Assembly: GCF_015155755.1 (NCBI RefSeq) | Contig: NZ_VWPI01000099.1 | Location: 1 to 43,949, forward strand | DNA length: 43,949 bases | Direction of reading: 5' to 3' | DNA from: Komagataeibacter sp. FXV3 | Lineage (GTDB): Bacteria; Pseudomonadota; Alphaproteobacteria; Acetobacterales; Acetobacteraceae | In this document: in pieces, positions 1 through 8,912 of the stretch | How the letters are laid out: every line of letters begins with the position of its first letter | Position numbering within the stretch: position 1 is the first letter of the stretch | Program-made: the position numbers and the translations under genes | The notes under the pieces: model-generated | What the model was told of the DNA's origin: nothing | Databases searched by the model: none | What the model saw: only the letters and a program-made list of their open reading frames with translations

Positions 1-2
1 AC

Positions 3-2231
3 AGCATCAGCAGCGAAACCATGAACGAACTGACCCACATCCGCGACATGGCGTTGCAGCAGGGCCAGAACTTCATGGGGCTGTTCAAGGACCTGGCCTT
101 TGTGGGCCGGTGGGTCCACTCCATCCTGTCCAATACGGATTCGCGCCGGATCCTGCTGGATGCGATGGGTCGCGCCAGCATCATCTTCATCCTGGCCCTT
201 GTTGCCGAACGCGCGCTGTCCATCGCCATGCGCAAGCCGCTGGCCGGTGTCACCGCGCGCGCGGTGGCGACCGAGCAGCGTCTGAACCAGCGCCTGAAGC
301 GCGAAGACCAGGCGGATCAGGACCAGCCTGCCCCGCCACCCGCCTCCACCGCTGATGCACAGGCCGAACAGCAGACCGAACAGGCCCGCCAGAACGATGA
401 CCGGCAGCAGCATGAAACGCTGCGCATCATCACGCGCATTCCCTATTCACTGCTGCACCTGCTGATCAAGCTGCTGCCGGTCGCCCTGTTCTGCGGGCTG
501 GGTTATGGCGCGTCCGCGCTGTTTACCTCCACCCATCAGGCCGCGATGGTCACCATCACGCTGACGAACGCCTACGTAATCGCGCGCGTGATCTACCTGC
601 TGCTTGAAACGGTATTCGTGCCGCATTCCCCCACCATCCGCCTGTGCAGCGCGTCGGATGCGACGGCGCGCATGGTCACGCGGTGGTGGAACTTCCTTGT
701 CGCGGCCCCTTCCATCGTGGTCTGCCTGTCCACGCTGGGTGGCGTGTTCGACATGCCCGCCCGTGGCACGGAAGCCATCATCCGTGCCGTGGTGCTGATC
801 GAACATATCCTGATCGCGATCTTCATCTGGCGCATCCGCCACCATGTGGGCGCAGCACTGCAGCCATCGGCCCGCCTGCGTGAAAAGCCGTTCTGGATCT
901 TCGTGGGCAAGATGGTCCGCTTCTGGTGGATCCCGGCCATGTTCTTCGACCTTGCGCTGTGGCTGGTCTGGGCGACCCAGATCCGTGGCGGCTATGCCTG
1001 GATCCTGCGCACGCTGTCGCTGACCATCGTGGTCATCCTTGGCGCACGGCTGCTGTCCGTGCTGGCCTTCAGCGTGCAGAACAAGATCTTCCATGTGCCT
1101 GATGCGACCGAAAAGCGCTATCCCGGCCTGCAGGCGCGCGTGGACTATTACTACCCCATCGCGCGGCGTGCGCTGTCGGTGCTGCTGACATTCGTGACCA
1201 TCGTGCTGCTGCTGCAGTCATGGGGCCTGCCGGCCATCCGCTTCTTCGTGCATGGGTCGCTGGGCACCAAGATCGTGGGCGCCATGCTGACGATCATGAT
1301 CGCCTACACCATCGCCATCGTGGTGTGGGAAGTGGCCAACGCCACGCTGCAGAACCAGATCACTCGGTTCGAGACATCGGATCAGGCATCCCGCGCGACA
1401 CGCCTGCGCACGGTGCTGCCGATCATCCGCACGGTGCTGCTGACCTTCATCATCATCATCGTGACCGTGACCACGCTGTCGCAGATCGGCATCAACGTCG
1501 CCCCGCTGCTGACCGGTGCGGGCATCATGGGTGCCGCCATCGCCTTCGGTTCGCAGAGTCTGGTCAAGGACTTCATCACCGGCTTCTTCATGCTGGTGGA
1601 AAATGCGATGCAGGTGGGTGACTGGGTTACCGCGGGCAGTGTCGCGGGCACAGTGGAACACCTGTCGATCCGCACCCTGCGGCTGCGCGCGGTGAACGGG
1701 GACCTGCACATCATCCCGTTCTCCTCCGTGACGTCGATCGCCAATACCTCGCGCGATTACAACCTTGTGGTGGTCAGCTTCATGCTGGACCTGTCGGAAG
1801 ACCCGCACCGTGTCGCGGCGATCCTGAAGGATGAGCTGTCGCTCATGCGCAAGGATCCGGTCTATGGTCCGCTGATCAAGTCCGACTTCTCGTTCCTGGG
1901 TGTCGAGCAGGCGGACGGGAACGGGGCCAAGTTCCTTGGTTCCATCCGCACGGCACCAGGGGCGAAGTGGAAGGTCTATCGTGAATACTACAGCCGTCTG
2001 GGCGCACGCATGGTGAAGGAAAAGGTCGCATTCCCGATCCCGACTTCTGTCAACCTACTGGCCAATGGGCCGAGCGGCACGCTGCGCATGAACATGGAGG
2101 AAGACCCGGCCAAGCTGCTGGCCGCACGCGCGGCGCAGCCCGACGCACCGGAACCGGCCGCCCCGAAGGCACAGGCCGATGGCGACGGGCAGCAGGCCGG
2201 CCCCAAGGGCAACGAACCCTCCCATGGCTGA
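3..2231 (+). CDS. MscS-family mechanosensitive ion channel (5' end possibly outside window)
   Basis: Inner-membrane small-conductance mechanosensitive channel, which releases solutes on hypo-osmotic shock. The first ATG is at 21 (736 aa), but the frame is open to the window edge and no good ribosome site precedes that ATG, so the true start may lie upstream. Several hydrophobic segments come first (from about residue 52), with a charged Gln/Glu-rich loop at about residues 90-135. The MscS core follows at about 490-560: a Gly/Ala-rich pore helix (GAGIMGAAIAFGSQSLVKDF), then the beta domain beginning with NAMQVGDWV. The C-terminus is an Ala/Pro-rich tail. The long multi-TM N-terminus places it with the large YbiO/YnaI-like members rather than minimal MscS (286 aa in E. 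coli). The 3' end overlaps the next gene by 8 bp, which suggests translational coupling. Confidence 0.9.
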   Translation, partial: SISSETMNELTHIRDMALQQGQNFMGLFKDLAFVGRWVHSILSNTDSRRILLDAMGRASIIFILALVAERALSIAMRKPLAGVTARAVATEQRLNQRLKREDQADQDQPAPPPASTADAQAEQQTEQARQNDDRQQHETLRIITRIPYSLLHLLIKLLPVALFCGLGYGASALFTSTHQAAMVTITLTNAYVIARVIYLLLETVFVPHSPTIRLCSASDATARMVTRWWNFLVAAPSIVVCLSTLGGVFDMPARGTEAIIRAVVLIEHILIAIFIWRIRHHVGAALQPSARLREKPFWIFVGKMVRFWWIPAMFFDLALWLVWATQIRGGYAWILRTLSLTIVVILGARLLSVLAFSVQNKIFHVPDATEKRYPGLQARVDYYYPIARRALSVLLTFVTIVLLLQSWGLPAIRFFVHGSLGTKIVGAMLTIMIAYTIAIVVWEVANATLQNQITRFETSDQASRATRLRTVLPIIRTVLLTFIIIIVTVTTLSQIGINVAPLLTGAGIMGAAIAFGSQSLVKDFITGFFMLVENAMQVGDWVTAGSVAGTVEHLSIRTLRLRAVNGDLHIIPFSSVTSIANTSRDYNLVVVSFMLDLSEDPHRVAAILKDELSLMRKDPVYGPLIKSDFSFLGVEQADGNGAKFLGSIRTAPGAKWKVYREYYSRLGARMVKEKVAFPIPTSVNLLANGPSGTLRMNMEEDPAKLLAARAAQPDAPEPAAPKAQADGDGQQAGPKGNEPSHG

Positions 2232-2958
2232 CGGTACGCCCACGCTGTTGGCGCGGCTGGAATCGCCGCTGCGCACGGATGGCTACGCCTTCGTGCCAGC
2301 GAGGGACATGCGCCCCCTGCTGGAACATTACGGGCTGCGGGACTGGGCCAGCTTCGCCGCCAGTTGGAACCGGCTGGGGCTGGACCGCTACATGGCGGAT
2401 GGCGGGCGTTACCGCCGCCGCCGCCATGCGACCTTCGCCATCAGCGATGACGGCATCCAGCGCAAGAAACACCAGCCCCATTACCAGAGCCGCGATTACA
2501 ACGAACTCAATGGCGGGATCGAACGCTGGTTCCGCGCGGTGGAGCCGGAAGTGGGCGCGCACCCCGCACTACGCGCCATCCTGCGGCTCATGCACCGGAT
2601 CGTCACCGATATGACCGATCCGGCCAGCATGCCCGATACCTGGCATACCGAAATCCATCAGTTCCGGATCGAGGCGCTGGATGACAGTCCCGGCCAGCCC
2701 ACGCCGGAAGGGCTGCACCGTGATGGCGTCGACTGGGTCATGGTCGTGATGATCCGGCGCGAGAACGTCATGTCGGGCGAAACCGCGATCCATGACCTGC
2801 AGCGCACCATGGTGGGCAGTTTCATGCTGGACGTGCCGCTGGATACGGCGGTGGTCAATGACAACCGCGTCTATCACGGGGTGACGGCGGTCAGGCCCCT
2901 TGACCCCACACGACCGGCCTATCGTGACGTACTGGTCGTGACATTCCGCCATCAATGA
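2224..2958 (+). CDS. 2-oxoglutarate/Fe(II) dioxygenase family protein (2OG-Fe_Oxy_2 type)
   Basis: Predicted cytosolic non-haem iron hydroxylase of 244 aa, of the family that includes bacterial free-amino-acid hydroxylases such as L-isoleucine dioxygenase. The facial triad is visible as H165-x-D167 (in GLHRDGVDW) and H218 (in VYHGVTAV). An Arg near 234 (PAYRDVLVVTFR) suits 2-oxoglutarate binding. The chosen ATG (2224) overlaps the channel gene by 8 bp, and the stop overlaps the ATG of the next gene (ATGA). The three genes are therefore probably one operon. The substrate cannot be read from the sequence; an amino acid is the best guess from the family. Confidence 0.85.
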   Translation: MADGTPTLLARLESPLRTDGYAFVPARDMRPLLEHYGLRDWASFAASWNRLGLDRYMADGGRYRRRRHATFAISDDGIQRKKHQPHYQSRDYNELNGGIERWFRAVEPEVGAHPALRAILRLMHRIVTDMTDPASMPDTWHTEIHQFRIEALDDSPGQPTPEGLHRDGVDWVMVVMIRRENVMSGETAIHDLQRTMVGSFMLDVPLDTAVVNDNRVYHGVTAVRPLDPTRPAYRDVLVVTFRHQ

Positions 2959-4028
2959 CGCAGGCACGGTCCGGGGCGTGGAAGCATTTCTGCATGCTTG
3001 CGCTGGGGACCATGCTGGCGCTGGGCGGCGGGCTTTACCTGTTCATCGTAACGGTTGACCCGTGGGACGTGCTGCCCCTTTCCCCCCGCCTGCCCCGCAT
3101 TCCCATTACATCCAACGCCCGTTACACCATGCCCGCGCTGGCCCGTAACACGCGCTTCGATTCCGTCATGCTGGGCACATCCACCAGCAGGCTGATCCAG
3201 CCCGCCGTGATGGACCGCGCACTGGGCACGCATTTCCTGAATATGTCCATGAACAGCGCCAGTCCGTGGGAACAGGCCCGCGAACTTGACACCTTCCTGC
3301 GCGCCCATCCCTCTCCGCGCATTGTCATGATCGACGTGGACGCCGCCTGGTGCCATGAACGCCCCGGCAGCCTGACATCCCCCAACCGACCGTGGCCGGA
3401 ATGGATGTACGGCCACCCTGCCTGGACCGGCTACCTGCACATGGCCAGCCTGTACGCCCTGCAGGAAGCCGCCAACCAGTTCCTGTGGCTGGTGGGGCTG
3501 AAGGCACAGCGTTTCGGTCTGGATGGCTATACCAGCTTTGTCCCGCCCGATGACCAATATGTCCGGCTGCAGGGGCGGGTGCAGGCCGCATTCGACCACT
3601 GGGCGCCGCCTGACAATACCCCGGCACCGCCCGGCATGGCCGGGACACCGCCAGCCACCATGGCGCTGCTGGATTCAATGGTCGGACGCATGCCTGCTTC
3701 CACCATCCGTATCCTGTGGTTTCCGCCCGCATCCGCTTTCCTGCACGGGACGGCGGGTGGCATCGCGTCGACCCGGCTGCAGGCATGCAGGCTGGGGGTG
3801 GAAAGGATCGCGGCCCACAGGCCCAACGTGATCGCCCTTGATTTCAACCATGACAGCCCATTGACGGAAAACCGCGACAATTTCTGGGATCCGCTGCATT
3901 ACCGGATCCCGGTGGCCCGGCGGCTGATGGCCGATATCACGGCTGTCGTGCTGGGAAAGCCGGTTGCCGATCCATCGCTGGACAGGCTGCATGACCTGCG
4001 TGACGGATCCGGCACGGACCGGCAATGA
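2955..4028 (+). CDS. Membrane-anchored SGNH-hydrolase-like protein, function unknown
   Basis: 357 aa with an N-terminal signal anchor (about residues 12-34), so most of the protein should be periplasmic. A GTSTS motif at residues 74-78 follows a hydrophobic strand, as in block I of SGNH/DltD-like proteins. A DPLH motif (D312, H315) near the C-terminus matches the Asp-x-x-His of block V. Proteins of this shape often act in O-acylation or de-acylation of surface glycans; that role is inference here. The ATG overlaps the preceding stop (ATGA), so it is translationally coupled to the dioxygenase. No dedicated acyltransferase lies nearby in the window. Confidence 0.7.
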   Translation: MTQARSGAWKHFCMLALGTMLALGGGLYLFIVTVDPWDVLPLSPRLPRIPITSNARYTMPALARNTRFDSVMLGTSTSRLIQPAVMDRALGTHFLNMSMNSASPWEQARELDTFLRAHPSPRIVMIDVDAAWCHERPGSLTSPNRPWPEWMYGHPAWTGYLHMASLYALQEAANQFLWLVGLKAQRFGLDGYTSFVPPDDQYVRLQGRVQAAFDHWAPPDNTPAPPGMAGTPPATMALLDSMVGRMPASTIRILWFPPASAFLHGTAGGIASTRLQACRLGVERIAAHRPNVIALDFNHDSPLTENRDNFWDPLHYRIPVARRLMADITAVVLGKPVADPSLDRLHDLRDGSGTDRQ

Positions 4029-4233
4029 CCCAAAGCCATGCGCTGCCATCGCGGAACCTCCACACCGGCGGGGCTTGTGCCGGGCGGGTCATCTGGTATG
4101 GAAAACAGAATATCATGGGGTGCCCGCCATACGCATGCGCGACACAGTCATGTAACGTGGACGGGGATCATTTTGTGCATGCCGCCCCCGTGACCGGGCA
4201 GGCAAGGTTGCGGCACTGAGGTTGGAGAGGCTG

Positions 4234-5370
4234 GTGAATACGTCCGTCAATGGTGCGCCGCAATGGCATCTTCAGCCCGAGGCGAACCGGACCCTTGTCA
4301 CGCTGTCAGGGGACTGGATTGCACAGGAAGGACGCACACCCGCCTTTCCCGCCGGGGCGCTGAAGGATGTGCCGCATGACGAGCCGGTCGAATTCAGCAC
4401 GGACCAGCTGGGCAGATGGGATACTTCGCTGATCAGCTTCCTGTGGGAACTCAAGCGCAGCGCGCGTGAAGCCCATGTGAACGTCGATACCAACACCCTG
4501 CCGGAATCCGCGCACAAACTGCTGGATCTGCTGCCGGAAATTCCGCCCGAACCGACACCGCCCCCGCCCCACCATTTCGCCCCGGTGGCGGCGGTGGGAC
4601 AGTTCACCCTTGATACCCTGAATGAAGTCGGCTGCGTCAGCGAAATGGGGACAGCCGCAGCCCGTGGTGGTCTGGCCTCGCTGGTCGGGCGCGGGATGAT
4701 GCGTACCGTCGATCTCATGTCCGACCTGAATGCGGCGGGGCCTGCGGCGCTGCTGATCGTGGGCGTGGTGAATTTTCTGGTCGGCGCGATCCTTGCCTTC
4801 GTCGGTTCGGTGGAACTGCATAAATTCGCGGCCGACATCTATGTCGCAAGCCTTGTGGCCATTGCCATGGTGCGTGAGATGTCCGCCGTAATGACCGCCA
4901 TCATCATGGCCGGGCGCACCGGCGGCGCGTATGCCGCGCGCATTTCCACCATGCAGGCCAATGAAGAAATCGACGCGCTGCAGGTATTCGGCATTCCGGT
5001 TTCCAGTTACCTGATCCTGCCTTCGGTGCTGGCACTCGCCTTTACCATGCCGCTGCTGTACCTGTACGGCTGCCTGATCGGCATGCTGGGCGGATTTTTC
5101 GTATCCTACATCATGCTGGACGTATCGCCGCTGGGCTACTTCCACGAAACGATCCAGGCGCTGCCGCTGGACCAGTTCACCTTCGGCTTCATCAAGAGCT
5201 TCGTATTCGGCACCTTTGTCGGCCTGACCAGCTGCCGCATCGGGCTGAAGGCCGGGCGCAGCGCCGCTGACGTGGGCATTGCCGCGACCAAGGCCGTGGT
5301 CGTGGGCATTGTGGGCGTGATCGCCCTTGATGCGGTCTTCGCGGTTATCGCCAATGTCATCGGGATCTGA
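4234..5370 (+). CDS. mlaE: MlaE-family ABC transporter permease with N-terminal STAS domain
   Basis: Inner-membrane permease of an MCE/Mla-type phospholipid transporter. Residues about 10-100 form a STAS/MlaB-like domain fused to the permease, as is common in alphaproteobacteria. The MlaE domain (about 110-378) has about five hydrophobic helices, with the characteristic AIIMAGRTGGAYAARISTMQ segment and EIDALQVFGIP. The start is ambiguous: GTG at 4234 has GGAG six bases upstream and is preferred, while an in-frame TTG at 4222 would add four residues. It begins the operon mlaE-mlaF-mlaD-lipoprotein; the ATPase gene starts 5 bp after its stop. The 205 bases upstream carry no gene I can support. 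Confidence 0.92.
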   Translation: MNTSVNGAPQWHLQPEANRTLVTLSGDWIAQEGRTPAFPAGALKDVPHDEPVEFSTDQLGRWDTSLISFLWELKRSAREAHVNVDTNTLPESAHKLLDLLPEIPPEPTPPPPHHFAPVAAVGQFTLDTLNEVGCVSEMGTAAARGGLASLVGRGMMRTVDLMSDLNAAGPAALLIVGVVNFLVGAILAFVGSVELHKFAADIYVASLVAIAMVREMSAVMTAIIMAGRTGGAYAARISTMQANEEIDALQVFGIPVSSYLILPSVLALAFTMPLLYLYGCLIGMLGGFFVSYIMLDVSPLGYFHETIQALPLDQFTFGFIKSFVFGTFVGLTSCRIGLKAGRSAADVGIAATKAVVVGIVGVIALDAVFAVIANVIGI

Positions 5371-5375
5371 TCGCC

Positions 5376-6188
5376 ATGAATGATACGAACACCCAGATGC
5401 CCTCCACCGATGACCGTCCGGTGATGATTTCCGTCGATGACGTGACACTGGCCTTCGGCAGCAAGGTGATCCAGCACGACGTGTCCTTCCGCGTGAAGCG
5501 GGGGAGTATCTTTGCAGTCATGGGCGGATCGGGCTGTGGCAAGAGCACCCTGCTCAAGAGCATGATCGGGCTGCTGCGCCCCACCCATGGCACCTACCTG
5601 GTGGAAAAGGACAATTACTGGGCCGGTGACGATGCCAGCCGCGTGCATATCGGGCGGCGTTTCGGTGTCCTGTTCCAGAGTGGCGCGCTGTGGAGTTCCA
5701 TGACCGTGGGCGAAAACGTCGCCTTGCCCATGCAGATGTTCACCAAACTGAAACCGGACGTGATCCGCCAGCTTGTGGAACTCAAGCTGGGGCTGGTGGG
5801 CATGCTGCACGCCATTGACCAGTATCCGTCCGAACTGAGTGGCGGCATGCGCAAGCGTGCGGGCCTTGCTCGCGCCATGTCGCTGGACCCCGATATCCTG
5901 TTTTTCGATGAGCCTTCCGCCGGGCTGGACCCGATCACATCCGCCCGGCTGGATGAACTGATCCTGAACCTGCGCGACGGGCTGGGGGCGACGATCATCA
6001 TCGTCAGCCATGAACTATCCAGCCTGTTCCATATCGCCGATGACGGCATCTTCCTTGATGCCGACCAGAAAACCGCCATTGCCCACGGCTCGCCACGCTG
6101 GCTGCGCGACCACTGCACCGACCCGATGGTCCATGCCTTCATGCACCGTGAACAGCTGGACAGTTCCAGCCCTGCTGGAAACGGGTAA
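5376..6188 (+). CDS. mlaF: MlaF-type ABC transporter ATP-binding protein
   Basis: 270-aa cytosolic ATPase that drives the MCE lipid transporter. Walker A is GGSGCGKST (residues 50-58), the signature is LSGGMRKRAG, and Walker B is ILFFDEPSAGLDP, followed by the H-loop IVSHE. The basic residues after the signature (GMRKRAGLARA) are typical of MlaF/Ttg2A ATPases rather than importers. The stop TAA shares its last A with the next ATG (TAATG), so translation is coupled to the MCE protein. Confidence 0.95.
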   Translation: MNDTNTQMPSTDDRPVMISVDDVTLAFGSKVIQHDVSFRVKRGSIFAVMGGSGCGKSTLLKSMIGLLRPTHGTYLVEKDNYWAGDDASRVHIGRRFGVLFQSGALWSSMTVGENVALPMQMFTKLKPDVIRQLVELKLGLVGMLHAIDQYPSELSGGMRKRAGLARAMSLDPDILFFDEPSAGLDPITSARLDELILNLRDGLGATIIIVSHELSSLFHIADDGIFLDADQKTAIAHGSPRWLRDHCTDPMVHAFMHREQLDSSSPAGNG

Positions 6189-7153
6189 TGCCAATGCCCG
6201 GCAGGCAGACGCTGATCGGTTCAGCCGTGCTGGGGGTTGCGGCCATTGCGCTCGTCATACTGGGCGTAAAGGGATCGCTGCCCCTGCCCGGCCGCACCAG
6301 CGAGGCACTGGTGATTTTTGAAAGCCCGACCAACGGGCTGGACATCGGTTCCCCCGTCAATTTCCGGGGCGTGCCGGTGGGTGCTGTCGAACGCATTACG
6401 GTCAAGGTCGATCCGGCCAGTCATCATACCTACATGCCGGTCTATATCCTGTTCGATCCCAACCATGCGCCTGGACGCAGCGATCTGCCGCCGCTGCCCG
6501 AACTGATCAGTAACGGCCTGCGGGCGGAAATGACACTGCACAGCCTTGTCACCGGGCAGACCGAACTTGACCTGGACATGGACCCCAAGACACCGGTGCG
6601 GCTGCATCCTGGCCTGGTGGATACGGACCTGACGGAAATACCGATGGGGCAGACGGCGCTGCAGCAGATGGAGACCATGCTGATGGCGACCTCCGTCCAG
6701 CAGCTGCACCATGACCTGCAGACCGCAATGGCCAGTATCCGCAAGCTGGCGGAAGACATGAACCGTGACCTGCCGGGCATGATCGCCAGCATCCGCACGA
6801 CATCGGCGCGCAGTGAAGGGGCTGTGTCCCAGATCCGTTCAACCATTGCGGATGTGGAAAACCGTGCCAGCATCACCATCAACAAGCTGGACAGGCTGAT
6901 CGCCACCAACAGCCAGCAGTTCGCGGCACGACGGGCGGAACTTCTGGTGCTGATTGCCAATACCCGCCAGACCATGGCACAGGCGCATGAAACCCTTGCC
7001 AGCCTGCGTACGCTGACTGACCCGCAATCCCGTGACAGGCTCAATCTGGACGATACGATGCGTGATATTATGGAAGCAGGCTACGGGCTGCGCGGATTCG
7101 CCAATGAAGTCGAAAGTAATCCGCAACTTCTGCTGATGGGACGCAATAAATGA
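6188..7153 (+). CDS. mlaD: MlaD/MCE-domain protein (lipid-transport substrate-binding subunit)
   Basis: 321 aa: one N-terminal transmembrane anchor (about residues 8-26), one MCE domain (about 36-115, including NGLDIGSPVNFRGVPVGAVE), then a long helical, probably coiled-coil tail (about 160-285). It should sit in the inner membrane as an oligomeric ring that passes phospholipid between the permease and the periplasm. The length and single MCE domain fit MlaD rather than multi-MCE PqiB/YebT. It overlaps both neighbours (TAATG before, ATGA after). No mlaC-like periplasmic carrier gene follows in this operon. Confidence 0.92.
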   Translation: MPMPGRQTLIGSAVLGVAAIALVILGVKGSLPLPGRTSEALVIFESPTNGLDIGSPVNFRGVPVGAVERITVKVDPASHHTYMPVYILFDPNHAPGRSDLPPLPELISNGLRAEMTLHSLVTGQTELDLDMDPKTPVRLHPGLVDTDLTEIPMGQTALQQMETMLMATSVQQLHHDLQTAMASIRKLAEDMNRDLPGMIASIRTTSARSEGAVSQIRSTIADVENRASITINKLDRLIATNSQQFAARRAELLVLIANTRQTMAQAHETLASLRTLTDPQSRDRLNLDDTMRDIMEAGYGLRGFANEVESNPQLLLMGRNK

Positions 7154-7827
7154 AAACGCGCCAGCCCGCCGTCTCCCTTTCACGTCTGTATCCGGCCCTG
7201 CGGGCAAGTGGCGGATTACTGCTGTCGGCGGCCATGCTGTCGGCCTGTTCCTCGGCCCCGGTACGCTTCTATACCCTTGGCGCGCCCGCCGTGGCCGTGG
7301 GCGCGGAAAGCACCGCCACCCAGCCCATCACGGACAGCACGCCCGTGATCGAGGTCGAACGCGCGCGCATGCCCGATTACCTGGACAGCCAGGACATCAT
7401 GGTGCGTAACGGCCACGAAATCGAACGCAGCGGGCTGGGCCGCTGGGCCAGCCGCCTGTCGGTGGGGGCTACCGACCTGATCACCGCGCGGCTGGCACAG
7501 AAATGGCCGAACCTGTTCGTAACCGACCAGAGCCAGCCTGACCGGCCGACATGGCGGCTGCAGCTCAATATCAGCCGCCTTGATGTCAGCCGCGACGGCA
7601 AATCCGCGCTGAATGCGGACTGGGCCATCATTCCGGAGGATTCGCACGCTTCCATCCTGCGTAACCGCACCACCATCGTCATGGATGGCAATACGGGCAG
7701 CAACGCCAACATTGCCAAGGTTACCGAAAGCCTGCTGAACGAACTGAGCGACCGGATCGAGGCAAGCTGGCCCAGCACGACGGCACCGCAGACCGCCATG
7801 ACCTTCCATCGCCATACCAAAGGCTGA
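7150..7827 (+). CDS. ABC-type transport auxiliary lipoprotein (PqiC-like)
   Basis: 225-aa predicted lipoprotein. The signal peptide ends in the lipobox LSAC, with C33 as the lipidated residue. The mature part begins with the family hallmark VRFYTLG and carries the PDYLDSQDIMVR segment typical of PqiC/ABC_trans_aux proteins. These are outer-membrane lipoproteins that dock the MCE assembly to the outer membrane. The ATG overlaps the mlaD stop by 4 bp. It closes the operon; the 134 bases after it hold no convincing terminator. Confidence 0.88.
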   Translation: MKTRQPAVSLSRLYPALRASGGLLLSAAMLSACSSAPVRFYTLGAPAVAVGAESTATQPITDSTPVIEVERARMPDYLDSQDIMVRNGHEIERSGLGRWASRLSVGATDLITARLAQKWPNLFVTDQSQPDRPTWRLQLNISRLDVSRDGKSALNADWAIIPEDSHASILRNRTTIVMDGNTGSNANIAKVTESLLNELSDRIEASWPSTTAPQTAMTFHRHTKG

Positions 7828-7961
7828 TCCTGTCCCGGCCTGACTGGCCTGCGGGCATGGAAAACGGGTCGCGGCACCCGGACCGGCCCGTACGGATGGG
7901 GAACCTTTCGGCATGAAAGGCATTGGGTGCGCAACCCTGTCCAATCTGCCGGAGTATCGTC

Positions 7962-8462
7962 ATGCCCCCATTTTTCCATGTCCTGCGCGGGACCGCCTTT
8001 GTCGCCAGCCTGTCTGTCGCGCTGGGGTTGGCGGCTGGCATGGCGGCGGAAAGCGGGCCGGTCATCCTGGCGCAGCATCCCGGCACCGAACTGGACCGGC
8101 AGGCCCGCAGGCTGGTGGCCCAGGACCTTCATGACGCCGCAAACCAGCGTGAACAGCCCGTACTGCTGACCGGGTCGGGCCTGTTATCGGACAGCCCACG
8201 CCGCATGGCGCTGTTTGTGCAGTTGCAATCTGCCAGCCTGTGCGGATCGGCGGGGTGTTCCACGTCCGTTTATCTGCCTGACGGGCATAAATGGAGTCTG
8301 GTGCTGGATTCCGTCAGCGGGCCGATCACCATTACCCAGCAGGTGCATGGCAACATGCATGACCTGCTGGTTGATGAGACGGATCGCTGGATCTGGAACG
8401 GCACGACCTACATCGATACGCAGGCAACACCCGAACCGGCGCCCGAGGCGACAGGCCAGTAG
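7962..8462 (+). CDS. Secreted protein of unknown function
   Basis: 166 aa with an N-terminal signal peptide (about residues 1-29, hydrophobic FVASLSVALGLAAGMAA). The ATG at 7962 is supported by GGAG seven bases upstream; an in-frame TTG at 7923 would spoil the signal peptide. The mature protein has two Cys spaced as CGSAGC near residue 91 and a Pro/Glu-rich C-terminal tail. The strand-rich middle (VYLPDGHKWSLVLDS) suggests a small beta domain. I recognise no family. It lies alone between the Mla operon and a convergent tRNA. Confidence 0.7.
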   Translation: MPPFFHVLRGTAFVASLSVALGLAAGMAAESGPVILAQHPGTELDRQARRLVAQDLHDAANQREQPVLLTGSGLLSDSPRRMALFVQLQSASLCGSAGCSTSVYLPDGHKWSLVLDSVSGPITITQQVHGNMHDLLVDETDRWIWNGTTYIDTQATPEPAPEATGQ

Positions 8463-8519
8463 GCGACCGCTACATCCTGTGCGAGGGATCCGGTGGAGAT
8501 GGAATTTCCGGGGAAAGAA

Positions 8520-8593
8520 TGGAGCGGGTGAAGGGAATCGAACCCTCGTATGCAGCTTGGGAAGCTGCCGTTCTACCATTGAACTACACCCGC
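8520..8593 (-). tRNA. tRNA-Gly(CCC)
   Basis: On the minus strand a complete cloverleaf reads from 8593 to 8520. The acceptor arm is GCGGGTG paired with CACCCGC, then discriminator T and an encoded CCA (74 nt in all). The D loop is TTCAATGGTAGAA, the T arm contains GGTTCGATTCC, and the anticodon stem GCAGC/GCTGC encloses loop TTCCCAA, giving anticodon CCC (reads GGG). It faces the secreted-protein gene and is divergent from the metZ leader. Confidence 0.96.
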
Positions 8594-8712
8594 ATGCGGG
8601 CCTTCTATACTGCACAACCCTGACGGATGCAATCACCCCCGCCATATGGGCGGCAGTTGACGCACCCTGCCCTGATCCGCAATAACCATTGATGTCTGGC
8701 GTGCCTGCCGGA

Positions 8713-8770
8713 CCCTCGTGATTTGATACGGCCGGCTTGCGGCGAGGTAAAACATACGCGCTAAAGAGGC
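8713..8770 (+). promoter_or_regulatory. SAM-II riboswitch upstream of metZ
   Basis: The leader shows the conserved SAM-II segments in order: CTCGTGATTTG, then GCCGGCTTGC, then GAGGTAAAACA and CGCTAAAG. Stem P1 is formed by CCTCG (8714-8718) with CGAGG (8743-8747). SAM-II is an S-adenosylmethionine-sensing pseudoknot of alphaproteobacteria, usually placed before methionine biosynthesis genes, which fits metZ downstream. An imperfect stem (8773-8780 with 8791-8799) follows directly and may belong to the expression platform. The metZ ATG lies about 140 bases further on, so how the signal reaches translation or transcription is not obvious. Confidence 0.9.
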
Positions 8771-8912
8771 CTGATCCCGCCTGCAAGGGCGCGGGCATCA
8801 TGGTTTCCACGGTCGTGAACCGCCTTTTGGGGGAATGGGCCGCCGGAACAGACCGGCGCTGGCCTCTGCCCGTATTCACGCCCATCCCCGTTCACAGGAA
8901 TTGCCATCTGCC

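Noticed and set aside
8835-8912. Longer metZ start at 8835
   Set aside because: Adds 26 residues with no family similarity; the ATG at 8913 fits the family length. Kept in mind because of the riboswitch distance.
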